A stretch of 64,000 nucleotides of DNA from Fulvimonas soli (GCF_003148905.1 NZ_QGHC01000001.1:393111-457110); one strand, 5' to 3'; shown: positions 27,215 through 36,127, numbered from the stretch's first letter. Notes: generated from the letters alone by a model not told the origin. Made by a program: numbers and translations.

Positions 27215-28153
27215 ATGAACGACGCAACCGAAACCGGCACGGCCGCCGGCGAACTGCCGCACGGGGATTTCCGCTGCGGGCTGGTGGCGCTGGCCGGACG
27301 GCCCAACGTGGGCAAGTCCACCCTGCTCAACGCGCTGATCGGCTTCCGCCTGTCCATCGTCAGCCCGCGCCCGCAGACCACCCGCCACCGCATCCTCGGC
27401 ATCGCCACCAGCGAGGCGGGGCAGGTCATGTACGTGGACACGCCGGGCCTGCACCGCGGCGCCAAGCGGGCGATGAACCGCAGCCTCAACCGCGCCGCGC
27501 GCACGGCGATCAGCGAGGTGGACCTGGCCGTGCAGGTGATCGAGGCCGGCCGCTGGACCGACGAGGACGAGGCCCTCTACGCGGCGATCGCCGAGCAGAA
27601 GGTGCCGCGCCTGCTGGCGATCAACAAGGTCGACCTGGCCAAGGACAAGGCGGCGCTGCTGCCGTTCGTGGCCGGGCTCTCGGCCACGCACGAGTTCGGC
27701 GAGATCCACTACGTCAGCGCGCTCAGGCGCAAGGGGCTGGAGCGGCTGCAGGCCGGCATCCTCGAGCGCCTGCCGGTGCGCCCGCCGGTGTTCGGCGCCG
27801 ACGAGATCACCGACCGCAGCGAGCGCTTCCTCGCCGCCGAGATGGTGCGCGAGCAGCTGATGCTGCGGCTGGACCAGGAGCTGCCCTACGCCACCACGGT
27901 GGAGATCGAGCGCTTCAAGGACCGCGACGACGGCGTGGCCGAGATCCACGCGGTGATCTGGGTCGAGCGCGAGGGGCAGAAGGCCATCGTGATCGGGCAG
28001 GGCGGCGCCCAGCTCAAGGCGATCGGCAGCACCGCGCGCCGGCACATGGAGCGCATGTTCGAGCGCAAGGTGTTCCTCAAGCTGTGGGTGAAGGTGCGCG
28101 AGGGGTGGGTGGATGACGAGGCGATGCTCAAGCAGCTTGGCTATACCGATTGA
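27215..28153 (+). CDS. era: GTPase Era
   Basis: A 312-residue GTPase binding 16S rRNA and needed for small-subunit maturation. G1 is [10 protein letters not shown]3 is DTPGLH, G4 is NKVDLA, and the C-terminal KH domain has [13 protein letters not shown] near residue 262. It lies downstream of rnc as in most gammaproteobacteria, with a 58-bp gap and no separate promoter seen. The KH domain should bind the 3' end of 16S rRNA. The first 25 residues are an unconserved extension. Confidence 0.95.
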   Translation: MNDATETGTAAGELPHGDFRCGLVALAGRPNVGKSTLLNALIGFRLSIVSPRPQTTRHRILGIATSEAGQVMYVDTPGLHRGAKRAMNRSLNRAARTAISEVDLAVQVIEAGRWTDEDEALYAAIAEQKVPRLLAINKVDLAKDKAALLPFVAGLSATHEFGEIHYVSALRRKGLERLQAGILERLPVRPPVFGADEITDRSERFLAAEMVREQLMLRLDQELPYATTVEIERFKDRDDGVAEIHAVIWVEREGQKAIVIGQGGAQLKAIGSTARRHMERMFERKVFLKLWVKVREGWVDDEAMLKQLGYTD

Positions 28154-28234
28154 GGCGAGGGGTGAGTAGCGAGGGCGCAAGGTCGGTGCTGGCGACGAGC
28201 CGCGGCGCTGCGCCCTCGCCACTCATCCCTCGCC
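28154..28234. repeat. Long-stem spacer hairpin between era and recO
   Basis: Arms of 26 nt, 28154-28179 and 28209-28234, are inverted and differ at two positions (GGCGAGGG.TGAGT.GCGAGGGCGCA). The loop is 29 nt. The left arm starts directly after the era stop codon. The AGTAGCGAGGGCGC core recurs at 36057-36127. Confidence 0.8.
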
Positions 28235-28247
28235 CCTAGTCTTCCCC

Positions 28248-28952
28248 ATGCGCATCGAGCAGCAGCCCGCCTACGTCCTGCACGCGCGGCCCTACCGCGA
28301 GACCTCGCTGCTGCTCGAGTGCCTGAGCCGCGACCACGGGCGCCTGGGCGTGGTCGCCCGCGGCGTGCGCCGCGCGCGCGCGCGCACCTCGCGCGCGCAG
28401 CTGGAGCCGTTCCGGCCGCTGCTGCTCGACCTGCTGCTGAAGGGCGAGCTGGCCACCCTGGCGGCCGCCGAGGACGCCGGCCTGCCGGCGCGGCTGCACG
28501 GCGACGCGGGACTGGCCGGGCTCTACCTCAACGAGCTGGTGGTGCGCTTCACCAGCCGGCAGGACCCGCATCCGGCGCTGTTCGACGCCTACGCGCGGAC
28601 GCTGGCGCGGCTCGCCGCGGACGAGGCGCCGGGCTGGCCGCTGCGCCGCTTCGAGCGCGACCTGCTGGAAGCGGTCGGCTACGGCCTGCAGCTCGACGCG
28701 GAGGCCGGGAGCGGCCTGCCGCTGGCCGCGGACGGCTGGTACGTCTACCAGGTGGAGCACGGGCCGGTGCGCTGCCCGCCCGGCCGCGCGCACGCGCTGC
28801 GCGGCGCCGACCTGCTCGCCTTCGCGCAGGACCGCCGGCCCGCGCCGGAGGCCGACCTGGCCCTGCGCGCGATGATGCGCGAGGCGATCCGCCACCACCT
28901 GGGCGGCGAACCGCGCACCTGGCAGATGCTGGCGGCGATGGCGCGGCGCTGA
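28248..28952 (+). CDS. recO: DNA repair protein RecO
   Basis: A 234-residue recombination mediator that helps load RecA on SSB-coated DNA in the RecFOR pathway. The N-terminal OB-fold has PAYVLHARPYRETSLLLE and the linker RGVRRARART, and the rest is a helical domain. The family zinc motif (Cys-rich) is not clearly present: only CLSRDHG and CPPGR cysteines are seen, as in other gammaproteobacteria. It follows era by a 94-bp spacer holding a long stem-loop. Confidence 0.9.
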   Translation: MRIEQQPAYVLHARPYRETSLLLECLSRDHGRLGVVARGVRRARARTSRAQLEPFRPLLLDLLLKGELATLAAAEDAGLPARLHGDAGLAGLYLNELVVRFTSRQDPHPALFDAYARTLARLAADEAPGWPLRRFERDLLEAVGYGLQLDAEAGSGLPLAADGWYVYQVEHGPVRCPPGRAHALRGADLLAFAQDRRPAPEADLALRAMMREAIRHHLGGEPRTWQMLAAMARR

Positions 28953-28970
28953 GCCGTCGATCGTCCGTTC

Positions 28971-29744
28971 CTAGGCGTCCTGCAGGCCCAGGCCGGCGGG
29001 ATGGTCCAGCGCCGCGAGCGTGGCGCGCAGCGCGCGACGGAAGCGCTGCACGGCGGCGCCGGCGTCGCGCGGCTCGCCGCGCAGGTCGCGCTGCAGCCGC
29101 GCCGCCTGTGCGGCCAGCGCGCTGGCGCCGCAGAAGCCGCAGGAGGAGCGCAGCCGGTGCAGCCGGTCGATCAGCGTGCCGGCGTCGTTGCCGTCGCGGC
29201 CGAGGTCGCGCTCCAGCGCCAGCAGCTCCTCGCGCAGCAGGCCGCGCAGCGCCTGCATGGTGCCGGTGTCGCCGGTGGCGACCAGCGCCGCGGCGTCGTC
29301 CAGCACGGGCAGGTCCTGGCGCTGCGCCTCGTGGCGGGCGAGGTTGAGCACGCGCTGCAGCGCGCCCAGGTCGCAGGGCTTGGCGAGCACGTCGCCGAAG
29401 CCTTCCGCGAGCAGCTGGCGGCGGTCGTCGGGCGAGAGCTCGGCGCTGGTCGCCACCGCCACGCTGTCGCCGGAGGCGGCCCGGGCGTCGCCGCGCAGCG
29501 CGTGCAGCAGCGCCCGCGCGCCGCCGCCGGGCATGCGCAGGTCCAGCAGCAGCAGGTCGAAGGCTTCGCCGCGGGCCAGCTCCAGCACCGCGGCGCCGTC
29601 GCCGCAGGCCTTCACCCGCGCGCCCAGGCTGTGCAGTCCGTCGCTGAGGAAACGCCGGCTGGCGGCATCGTCGTCGGCCACCAGCACGTAGGGGACGCGG
29701 TCGGGCGTGGCCTCGGAAGGGAGGGCTGTCATGACGCAATCCAT
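28971..29744 (-). CDS. Response regulator receiver-HPT fusion protein
   Basis: A 257-residue protein with an N-terminal REC domain (about residues 18-130): acidic pocket DDD at 24-26, phospho-acceptor Asp68 in LLLLDLRMP, the switch Thr/Ser near 99-100 and Lys122 in LAKPCD. A C-terminal histidine phosphotransfer domain (about residues 155-250) has the phospho-His at position 196 in LHRLRSSCGFCGA. This REC-HPT arrangement is typical of a phosphorelay intermediate. No histidine kinase is nearby, so the partner is elsewhere. It ends 18 bp past the recO stop, convergent, and diverges from the YdbH-like gene. An alternative start is residue 5. Confidence 0.85.
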   Translation of the reverse strand: MDCVMTALPSEATPDRVPYVLVADDDAASRRFLSDGLHSLGARVKACGDGAAVLELARGEAFDLLLLDLRMPGGGARALLHALRGDARAASGDSVAVATSAELSPDDRRQLLAEGFGDVLAKPCDLGALQRVLNLARHEAQRQDLPVLDDAAALVATGDTGTMQALRGLLREELLALERDLGRDGNDAGTLIDRLHRLRSSCGFCGASALAAQAARLQRDLRGEPRDAGAAVQRFRRALRATLAALDHPAGLGLQDA

Positions 29745-29777
29745 GTCGTTCAGCTGAGTTTGGCAGAATGGCCCGAC

Positions 29778-31799
29778 ATGCGTTGCGCATCAAGCCCCCT
29801 CCTGCCGGTCGCCGGATGCCTCGCCGGGCTGGCGCTGAGCTTCCCCGCGCTGGCCGGCATGACCCTGACGGCCAGGACCGTGGACGTGCCCGGCCTGCAC
29901 CTGCAGGACGTCAGCCTGCGCCTGGACGACGGCGCCGACGGCCTGCACGTGCAGCTGCGGGCCGCCCGCGCCGACGTGCCCGCGATGGGCTGGCGCCGGG
30001 TCGGCCTGCGCCTGGACGGCACGCTGCGCCGCGACGAGGAGCGGCGCTGGCTGCTGGACGGCCCGCTGAAGCTCAAGGGCGCCCCCGGCGGGGCGCTGGG
30101 CAACGCCAGCCTCGGCCTGGTGGTGGACCCGCAGGGCAACACCCTGCAGCTCGACCTGGCCCAGTCCAAGGCCGCGCTGCACGCCGACATGCCGCTGGAC
30201 CAGACCAGCCACGCGCAGATCCGGCTGCAGAACCTGCCTGCCGCCTGGCTGCAGGGCCTGCTGTCGCGGGCGTGGTCCGGCCGGGCGAACGCGGGGCAGC
30301 TCGACGCGGAGATGGCGCTGGACGTGCGCGAGGACGGCGTGCAGTCCTCCGGCGCCTTCACCCTGAGCGGGCTCGGCTTCGACTCCCCGTCCGGCACGCT
30401 GGCCGGGCAGGGGCTGGATGGCAGCGGCCGGCTCGACCTGGACACCACCGGCGAGGCGGCGCGGATCGGCCTGGACGCCACCCTGCGCGGCGGCGAGCTG
30501 CTGCTCGGGCCGCTCTACGCGCGCCTGCCGGGGCACGCGGTGCAGCTCGGCGTCGACGCCAGCGCCAGCAACGGCGGGGTGGAACTCGGCCGCCTGCGGG
30601 TGGGCGACGCCGACGCACTGCAGCTCGACGGCGCGCTGGCCTTCGACGCCAAGGGCAACCTGCAGCGGCTGCGGCTGGACCGGCTGGAGGCGCGCTTCCC
30701 CGCCGCCTACCAGCGCTACGGCCAGGCCTGGCTGGCCGCCGGGCTCGGCCTGCACGACATGCGCACCGCCGGCGCCCTGCGCGGCACGCTGGACCTGCGC
30801 GCCGACGGCCTGCACGCCTTCGCCTTCGCCACCGACGGGCTGGACCTGGCCGACGGCGACGGCCGCTTCGCGGTGGACGGTCTGCGCGGCGGGCTGGACT
30901 GGAGCCGCGAGGGCGAGCGCCCGGCCACCAGCCTGGCATGGAAGCAGCTGCGCTTCTACCAGATCGCCAACGGCGCCGCGCAGTCGCGCTGGCAGAGCCG
31001 CGGCGGCACGCTGGGGCTGCAGGCGCCGGTGGACGTGCCCGTGCTCGGCGGCCGGCTGCACGTGGGCGAGCTGGCCTGGCGGCCGGCGGCCGCCAAGGGG
31101 CAGCGCCTGAGCACCTCGCTGGCGCTGGCCGGCATGGACATGGGCGCGTTCTGCCAGGCGGTGGGCTGGCCGCGCTTCCCCGGCACGCTGGGCGGCGCGG
31201 TGCCCTCGCTGCGCTGGGTGGACGACCGCATCGAGCTGGCGGGCGGCCTCTCGGTCAACGTGTTCGACGGCTTCGTCGACCTCACCGGGCTCAGCCTGCA
31301 GCAGCCGTTCGGCGCCAGCCCGGTGCTGGCCGGCGACGTCAGCCTGCGCCAGCTCGACCTGGCCGCGATCACCAGCGTGTTCGACTTCGGCAGCATCACC
31401 GGGCGGCTGGACGGCTCCATCGACGGGCTGCGCCTGGTGGACTGGTCGCCGGTGGCGTTCCAGGCGCAGCTGCTCGCCGGCGACGGCGGCCGGATCAGCC
31501 AGCGCGCGGTCAACAACCTCACCGCGGTGGGCGGCGGCGGCCTCGCCGCCGGCCTGCAGGGCGCGGTGCTCAAGCTGTTCAAGACCTTCGGCTACCGCCG
31601 CATCGGGCTCAACTGCGCGCTGCAGGACGGCGTATGCCGCATGGGCGGGCTGGACGGCGGCGAGGACGGCTACACTATCGTCGAAGGCAGCGGCCTGCCG
31701 CACCTGCAGGTGATCGGGCACCAGACGCGGGTGGACTGGCCCACGCTGATGCGCCGGCTCAAGGCCGCCGTCGCCGGCGCCGGTCCGGAAGTGCGCTGA
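29778..31799 (+). CDS. YdbH-like (AsmA-superfamily) envelope protein
   Basis: A 673-residue protein with an N-terminal signal or anchor (MRCASSPLLPVAGCLAGLAL, residues 1-27) and then a long beta-rich repetitive body of alternating hydrophobic strands, ending at the C-terminus with the more conserved GRISQRAVNNLTAVGGGG and FGYRRIGLN. AsmA-like proteins form hydrophobic bridges for phospholipid movement between membranes. YdbH belongs to this set and works with YnbE and YdbL. The next gene is a YdbL family member, which supports the call. The gene diverges from the REC-HPT gene with a 33-bp gap. Residue-level function is inferred from architecture only. Confidence 0.65.
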   Translation: MRCASSPLLPVAGCLAGLALSFPALAGMTLTARTVDVPGLHLQDVSLRLDDGADGLHVQLRAARADVPAMGWRRVGLRLDGTLRRDEERRWLLDGPLKLKGAPGGALGNASLGLVVDPQGNTLQLDLAQSKAALHADMPLDQTSHAQIRLQNLPAAWLQGLLSRAWSGRANAGQLDAEMALDVREDGVQSSGAFTLSGLGFDSPSGTLAGQGLDGSGRLDLDTTGEAARIGLDATLRGGELLLGPLYARLPGHAVQLGVDASASNGGVELGRLRVGDADALQLDGALAFDAKGNLQRLRLDRLEARFPAAYQRYGQAWLAAGLGLHDMRTAGALRGTLDLRADGLHAFAFATDGLDLADGDGRFAVDGLRGGLDWSREGERPATSLAWKQLRFYQIANGAAQSRWQSRGGTLGLQAPVDVPVLGGRLHVGELAWRPAAAKGQRLSTSLALAGMDMGAFCQAVGWPRFPGTLGGAVPSLRWVDDRIELAGGLSVNVFDGFVDLTGLSLQQPFGASPVLAGDVSLRQLDLAAITSVFDFGSITGRLDGSIDGLRLVDWSPVAFQAQLLAGDGGRISQRAVNNLTAVGGGGLAAGLQGAVLKLFKTFGYRRIGLNCALQDGVCRMGGLDGGEDGYTIVEGSGLPHLQVIGHQTRVDWPTLMRRLKAAVAGAGPEVR

Positions 31800-31823
31800 A
31801 CCCCGTTGCCAAGGAGCCCATCC

Positions 31824-32426
31824 ATGCGCAAATTCGTCCGTTCGTTGCTGGCCGCGCTGGCGGTCGCGCTGGTGGGCTGCGTCACCATCAACGTCTATTT
31901 CCCGGAGGCGGCCGCGCAGAAGGCGGCGGACCGCTTCATCGACACGGTGATCGAGGGCGGCCAGCCCGCGCCGGACGCCGCGCAGAAGCCGCCGGCCGAC
32001 GCCCGGCGCCACCCGCCGGCGGCGGCGATGCTGCTGGACCTGCTGGTGCCCGCCGCCCACGCGGCCGACGTGCCGGACATCCGCATCCAGACGCCCGCCA
32101 CCGAGGCGATCCGCGGGCGCATGCGCGCGCGCTTCCAGAATCCGCTGAAGGCCCTGCTGGACAGCGGCGCGGTCGGCTTCACCCGCGACGGCCTGGTCGC
32201 CGTGCGCGACGCCGCGCAGATCCCGCTGAGCCAGCGCGCGCAGGCCAACGCGGCGGTGGCGGACGAGAACCGCGACCGCGCCGCGCTGTACCGCGAGGTG
32301 GCCGTCGCCAACGGCCACCCGGAATGGGAGGCGCAGATCCGCGCCACCTTCGCCAGGGGCTGGATCGAGCGCGCCCGCGCCGGCTGGTATTATCAGGACG
32401 CCGCGGGCCGCTGGCAGCGCAAGTAG
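31824..32426 (+). CDS. YdbL family (DUF1318) lipoprotein
   Basis: A 200-residue protein. Residues 1-19 form a signal peptide ending in a lipobox (ALVGC), with Cys19 followed by VTINVYFPEAAAQKAADRFID, the DUF1318 signature. A second hydrophobic Ala-rich segment occurs near residues 65-85. The C-terminal half has RFQNPLKALLDSGAVGFTRDGLVAVRD, also family typical. AAGGAG lies 7 bp upstream of the ATG at 31824. It follows the YdbH-like gene by 24 bp, matching the ydbH-ynbE-ydbL operon of enterics except that a separate small ynbE gene is not visible. Confidence 0.82.
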   Translation: MRKFVRSLLAALAVALVGCVTINVYFPEAAAQKAADRFIDTVIEGGQPAPDAAQKPPADARRHPPAAAMLLDLLVPAAHAADVPDIRIQTPATEAIRGRMRARFQNPLKALLDSGAVGFTRDGLVAVRDAAQIPLSQRAQANAAVADENRDRAALYREVAVANGHPEWEAQIRATFARGWIERARAGWYYQDAAGRWQRK

Positions 32427-32493
32427 CGCCCGTACCGATCACCCGATACCTGCGCCCGGGTCGCCCGATCCGGGCGCAGGCGTTTCGAGCCGC

Positions 32494-33813
32494 ATGAACG
32501 AAGCATTCGAAGCCACCATCACCGACCTCGGCCACGACGGCCGCGGCGTCGCCCGCATCGACGGCAAGACCGTGTTCGTCGCCGGCGCCCTGCTGGGCGA
32601 GCGCGTGCGGCTGGCGCTGCGCAAGCGCCACCGCCACTTCGACGAGGCCGAGACGCTGGAGGTGCTGGAGCGCTCGCCGCACCGCGTGGAGCCGCGCTGC
32701 CGGCACTTCGGCCAGTGCGGCGGCTGCTCGCTGCAGCACCTGGACGCCGCCGCGCAGATCGAGGCCAAGCAGCGCGTGCTGGCGGACAACTTCGCGCGCA
32801 TCGGCAAGGTCGCGCCCGAGGCGTGGCTGCCGCCGCTGACCGACCAGCCCTGGGGCTACCGCCGCAAGGGCCGGCTGTCGGTGCGCGCGGTGGCGAAGAA
32901 GGGCCGCGTGCTGGTCGGCTTCCGCGAGGAGAGCAACCCGCGCTTCGTCGCCGACATCGAGCGCTGCGAGGTGGTGCACCCGGCACTGGGACCGAAGATC
33001 GGCCTGCTCGGCGAACTGGTGGGCGGACTGGAGGCGGCCGCCGACATCGCGCAGATCGAGTTCGCCGCCGGCGACGACACCGTCGCGCTGGTGTTCCGCC
33101 ACCTCAAGCCGCTGGGCGAGCGCGACCGCGCGGCGCTGGTCGCCTTCGGCCGCGAGCACGGTTTCGCCATCTACCTGCAGCCCGGCGGCGTCAGCAGCGT
33201 GCATCCGCTGTGGCCGGAGCAGCCGCGCCTGGCCTTCCGCCTGCCGGCGGGCGAGGGCGTGGACGAGGTGGAGCTGGAGTTCCGCCCGCTCGACTTCGTG
33301 CAGGTCAACGCCGGCATGAACCGGCGGATGCTGGCGTGCGCGCTGGAGCTGCTCGACCCGCAGCCGGCCGACCGCGTGCTGGACCTGTTCTGCGGCCTGG
33401 GCAACTTCACCCTGCCGATCGCGCGGCGGGTGGCCGAGGTGGCCGGGGTGGAGGGCGAGCACGGCCTGGTCGAGCGCGCCGGCGAGAACGCCGCGCGCAA
33501 CGGCATCGCCAACGCGCGCTTCCACGTCGCCAACCTGTTCGAGGACCAGCGCGGCGCGCCGTGGGCGCGCGAGGCCTGGGACAAGCTCCTGCTCGACCCG
33601 CCGCGTGCCGGCGCGGACAAGGTGCTGGACTACCTGCCGCACAGGGCCACCCGGCGCATCGTCTACGTGTCGTGCCATCCCGCCTCGCTGGCGCGCGACG
33701 CGGGCATCCTGGTGCAGAAGCACGGCTTCCGGCTGGTCTCGGCGGGCGTGATGGACATGTTCCCGCACACCGCGCACGTGGAATCCATCGCCCTGTTCGA
33801 GCGCGGCGCCTGA
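32494..33813 (+). CDS. rlmD: 23S rRNA (uracil-1939-C5)-methyltransferase RlmD
   Basis: A 439-residue SAM-dependent enzyme that methylates U1939. The TRAM domain (residues 1-60) carries ITDLGHDGRGVAR, and the iron-sulfur cluster cysteines are in CRHFGQCGGCSLQH with a fourth in ERCEVVHP. The SAM motif is DRVLDLFCGLGNFTLP near residue 290, and the catalytic Cys is in VYVSCHP near residue 390. All four cluster cysteines are present, consistent with a functional enzyme. It has no obvious operon partner; a short hairpin follows. Confidence 0.95.
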   Translation: MNEAFEATITDLGHDGRGVARIDGKTVFVAGALLGERVRLALRKRHRHFDEAETLEVLERSPHRVEPRCRHFGQCGGCSLQHLDAAAQIEAKQRVLADNFARIGKVAPEAWLPPLTDQPWGYRRKGRLSVRAVAKKGRVLVGFREESNPRFVADIERCEVVHPALGPKIGLLGELVGGLEAAADIAQIEFAAGDDTVALVFRHLKPLGERDRAALVAFGREHGFAIYLQPGGVSSVHPLWPEQPRLAFRLPAGEGVDEVELEFRPLDFVQVNAGMNRRMLACALELLDPQPADRVLDLFCGLGNFTLPIARRVAEVAGVEGEHGLVERAGENAARNGIANARFHVANLFEDQRGAPWAREAWDKLLLDPPRAGADKVLDYLPHRATRRIVYVSCHPASLARDAGILVQKHGFRLVSAGVMDMFPHTAHVESIALFERGA

Positions 33814-33860
33814 GGAAGCCGCGGGGCGGCCGCCATGGCGACACCGTCGTCCCACCCTGC

Positions 33861-33888
33861 CGTCATCCCGGCGAAAGCCGGGACGACG
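33861..33888. repeat. CGTCAT-type solo hairpin
   Basis: CGTCATCCCGGC and GCCGGGACGACG form a 12-bp stem with one mismatch closed by a GAAA tetraloop. It is the short version of the elements at 47405, 49186 and 54275. Confidence 0.75.
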
Positions 33889-33957
33889 GGCAAAGGAAAG
33901 CCCGGTTCGGGCGTCCTTGCGGCTAAGATCGCCCATCACGGCCACCACCCTTTCCCC

Positions 33958-34491
33958 ATGGGCATCGAGATCGAACGGAAATTCCTGCTGCGCGGCGACG
34001 GCTGGCGCGCGCGGGTCGAGCGCAGCGAGCGCATGGCGCAGGGCTACCTGGTCGGCGCCGCGGCGCTGCGCGCGGGGCTGGCGCGGGCGTCGGTGCGCGT
34101 GCGCGTCGTGGGCGAGCGGGCCTGGCTCAACGTCAAGTCCGCGCAGCTCGGCGTCGAGCGCGCCGAGTACGAGCTGCCGCTGCCGCCGGCCGACGCGCGC
34201 ACCATGCTCGACACCCTGTGCGACGGCGTGCTGGAGAAGGTCCGCCATCACGTCCGCGTGGACGGCGCGCTGTTCGAGATCGACGAGTTCCTCGGCGACA
34301 ACGCCGGGCTGGTGGTGGCCGAGATCGAGCTGCCCGCCGCCGCCGCGCCGTTCCCGCGCCCGCCGTGGCTGGGCCGCGAGGTGAGCGCGCTGGCGCGCTA
34401 CTACAACGTCAACCTGATCGGGCATCCCTACGCGCGCTGGAGCGAGGCCGAGCGCGCGGCGGGCGACGCGGAGGACGCCGCATGCTGCTGA
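33958..34491 (+). CDS. CYTH domain protein (inorganic triphosphatase)
   Basis: A 177-residue soluble protein starting with the defining EIERKFLL motif (residues 3-10). Further tunnel residues are seen in RVRVVGERAWLNVKS, FEIDEFLGDNAGLVVAEIELP and the Arg/Lys in EKVRHHV. Bacterial CYTH proteins of this size usually hydrolyse tripolyphosphate, some thiamine triphosphate. It overlaps nagZ by 10 bp, so it is translated together with cell-wall recycling and purine salvage genes; a metabolic link is unproven. Confidence 0.88.
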   Translation: MGIEIERKFLLRGDGWRARVERSERMAQGYLVGAAALRAGLARASVRVRVVGERAWLNVKSAQLGVERAEYELPLPPADARTMLDTLCDGVLEKVRHHVRVDGALFEIDEFLGDNAGLVVAEIELPAAAAPFPRPPWLGREVSALARYYNVNLIGHPYARWSEAERAAGDAEDAACC

Positions 34492-35498
34492 TCGGCCTGG
34501 CCGGCACCGCCCTGGCCGCGCGCGAGCGCGCATGGCTGGCCTCGCCGGCGGTGGCCGGCGCGATCCTGTTCGCGCGCAACTACGCCGGCCGCGAGCAGCT
34601 GACCGCGCTGGTGGAAGCCATCCGCGAGGCCGGCGGCGAGCGCATGCTGGTGGCGGTGGACCAGGAAGGCGGCCCGGTGCAGCGCTTCCGCGAGGGTTTC
34701 ACCCGGCTGCCGGCGCTGTCGAGGATCGGCGCCGTGTACGACCGCGACCCGGCCGAGGCGCTGCGCCTGGCCGAGGAGCACGCCTGGGTGATGGCCAGCG
34801 AGCTGCGCGCCTGCGACGTGGACTTCAGCTTCGCGCCGGTGGCGGACCTGGCGCGCGGCAACGCGGCGATCGGGCCGCGCGCCTTCCACGCCGACCCGGC
34901 CGTGGCCGGCGAGCTGGCGCAGGCCTACGTGCGCGGCATGCACCTGGCCGGCATGGCGGCGGTGCTCAAGCATTTCCCCGGCCACGGCTCGGTGGCCGCC
35001 GACACGCACAAGGACGTCGCCGTCGACCCGCGCCCGCTGGAAACCATCCGCCGCGAGGACCTGCTGCCGTTCGCGCAGTGCATCGAGGCGCGGGTGGAGG
35101 CGGTGATGATGGCGCACGTGGTCTACCCGGCGGTGGACGCGCAGCCGGCCGGCTTCTCGCGCAAGTGGATCGGCGAGGTGCTGCGCGGCGAGCTGGGCTT
35201 CGACGGCATCGTCGTCAGCGACGACATCAGCATGGCCGCGGCCGGCGCGGCCGGCGGCGTGGGCGCGCGCGTGCGTGCGCACCTGGCGGCCGGCTGCGAC
35301 CTGGTGCTGGCCTGCTTCCCGGAAGTGGTGGAGGAGGCCATCGCCGCCGCGCCCGCGCCGCCTGCCGACGCCGCGCCGCGGCTGGCCGCGCTGCGTGGCG
35401 CGATCGGCTGCACCTGGGCCAGCCTCGAGGACAACCCCCAACGCGACCGCTTCGTCGCCCGCATCACGGCGCTGGACGCCGCCGAGGACCACGCATGA
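34482..35498 (+). CDS. nagZ: Beta-N-acetylglucosaminidase NagZ
   Basis: A 338-residue cytosolic GH3 hydrolase that removes GlcNAc from peptidoglycan fragments during recycling. It has VAVDQEGGPVQRF near residue 59, the KHFPGHGSV motif near residue 163 with the general acid/base His in DTHKD, and the nucleophile Asp in VVSDDISM near residue 245. The length matches the family (about 340). The start overlaps the CYTH gene by 10 bp, and its stop overlaps hpt (ATGA). NagZ products feed the AmpR-type signal in relatives with inducible beta-lactamase, but none is visible here. Confidence 0.94.
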   Translation: MLLIGLAGTALAARERAWLASPAVAGAILFARNYAGREQLTALVEAIREAGGERMLVAVDQEGGPVQRFREGFTRLPALSRIGAVYDRDPAEALRLAEEHAWVMASELRACDVDFSFAPVADLARGNAAIGPRAFHADPAVAGELAQAYVRGMHLAGMAAVLKHFPGHGSVAADTHKDVAVDPRPLETIRREDLLPFAQCIEARVEAVMMAHVVYPAVDAQPAGFSRKWIGEVLRGELGFDGIVVSDDISMAAAGAAGGVGARVRAHLAAGCDLVLACFPEVVEEAIAAAPAPPADAAPRLAALRGAIGCTWASLEDNPQRDRFVARITALDAAEDHA

Positions 35499-36046
35499 GC
35501 CATCCCATTCCCCCGCTGGCCGACGCGCTGGCCAATGCCGACCTGCTGTTCGACCGCGCCGCGCTGGAATCGGCCATCGCCGGCATGGGCCGGGACATCG
35601 ACGCCGCGCTGGACGGCGAGCGTGCGGTGTTCCTCACCGTGATGAACGGCGCGCTGGTGTTCGCCGGCCAGCTCGCGCTGGCGATCCGCACCGACCTGGA
35701 ATTCGACTACGTGCACGCCACCCGCTACCGCGGCGCCACCGAGGGCCACGAGCTGCACTGGCTGCGCGAACCGGCGGTGCCGCTGCAGGGGCGCACCGTG
35801 CTGCTGGCCGACGACATCCTCGACGAGGGCCACACGCTGAAGGCGGTGCGCGACGACTGCCTGCGCCGCGGCGCGAAGCGCGTGCTGATCGCCACGCTCT
35901 GCCGCAAGCGCCACGACCGCGTGGCCGGGGGCATCGCCAGCGACTTCAACGGCGTCGAGCTGCCGGACCGCTACGTGTTCGGCTACGGCATGGATTATCA
36001 CGAGCAGGGCCGCAACCTGCCGGGCATCTACGCACTGCGGGAGTGA
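35495..36046 (+). CDS. Hypoxanthine-guanine phosphoribosyltransferase
   Basis: A 183-residue purine salvage enzyme that joins hypoxanthine or guanine to PRPP. The PRPP loop is VLLADDILDEGHT near residue 107. Upstream are VFLTVMNGALVFAGQL and DYVHATRYRG, and the C-terminus has VFGYGMDYHEQGRNLPGI, typical of the Hpt family. Its start overlaps the nagZ stop (ATGA). The following mtnP gene handles a related purine compound, so the two may work in one salvage route. Confidence 0.9.
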   Translation: MSHPIPPLADALANADLLFDRAALESAIAGMGRDIDAALDGERAVFLTVMNGALVFAGQLALAIRTDLEFDYVHATRYRGATEGHELHWLREPAVPLQGRTVLLADDILDEGHTLKAVRDDCLRRGAKRVLIATLCRKRHDRVAGGIASDFNGVELPDRYVFGYGMDYHEQGRNLPGIYALRE

Positions 36047-36056
36047 GGGAAGGGCA

Positions 36057-36127
36057 GGGGCGAGTAGCGAGGGCGCATGGATCGGCGCCGCCGCCGGTCC
36101 CGGCCCCGCGCCCTCGCTACCCGTCCC
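36057..36127. repeat. Long-stem spacer hairpin between hpt and mtnP
   Basis: Arms of 20 nt, 36057-36076 and 36108-36127, are inverted and match at 18 positions (GGG.CG.GTAGCGAGGGCGC), with a 31-nt GC-rich loop. The arm is the same word set as at 28154-28234. CGTCCCTC tandem words continue to the right. Confidence 0.75.

Noticed and set aside
24973..36127. Spacer hairpins as CRISPR or as simple terminators
   Set aside because: They do not form spaced direct repeats, and they lack T-runs; arms are long and imperfect.
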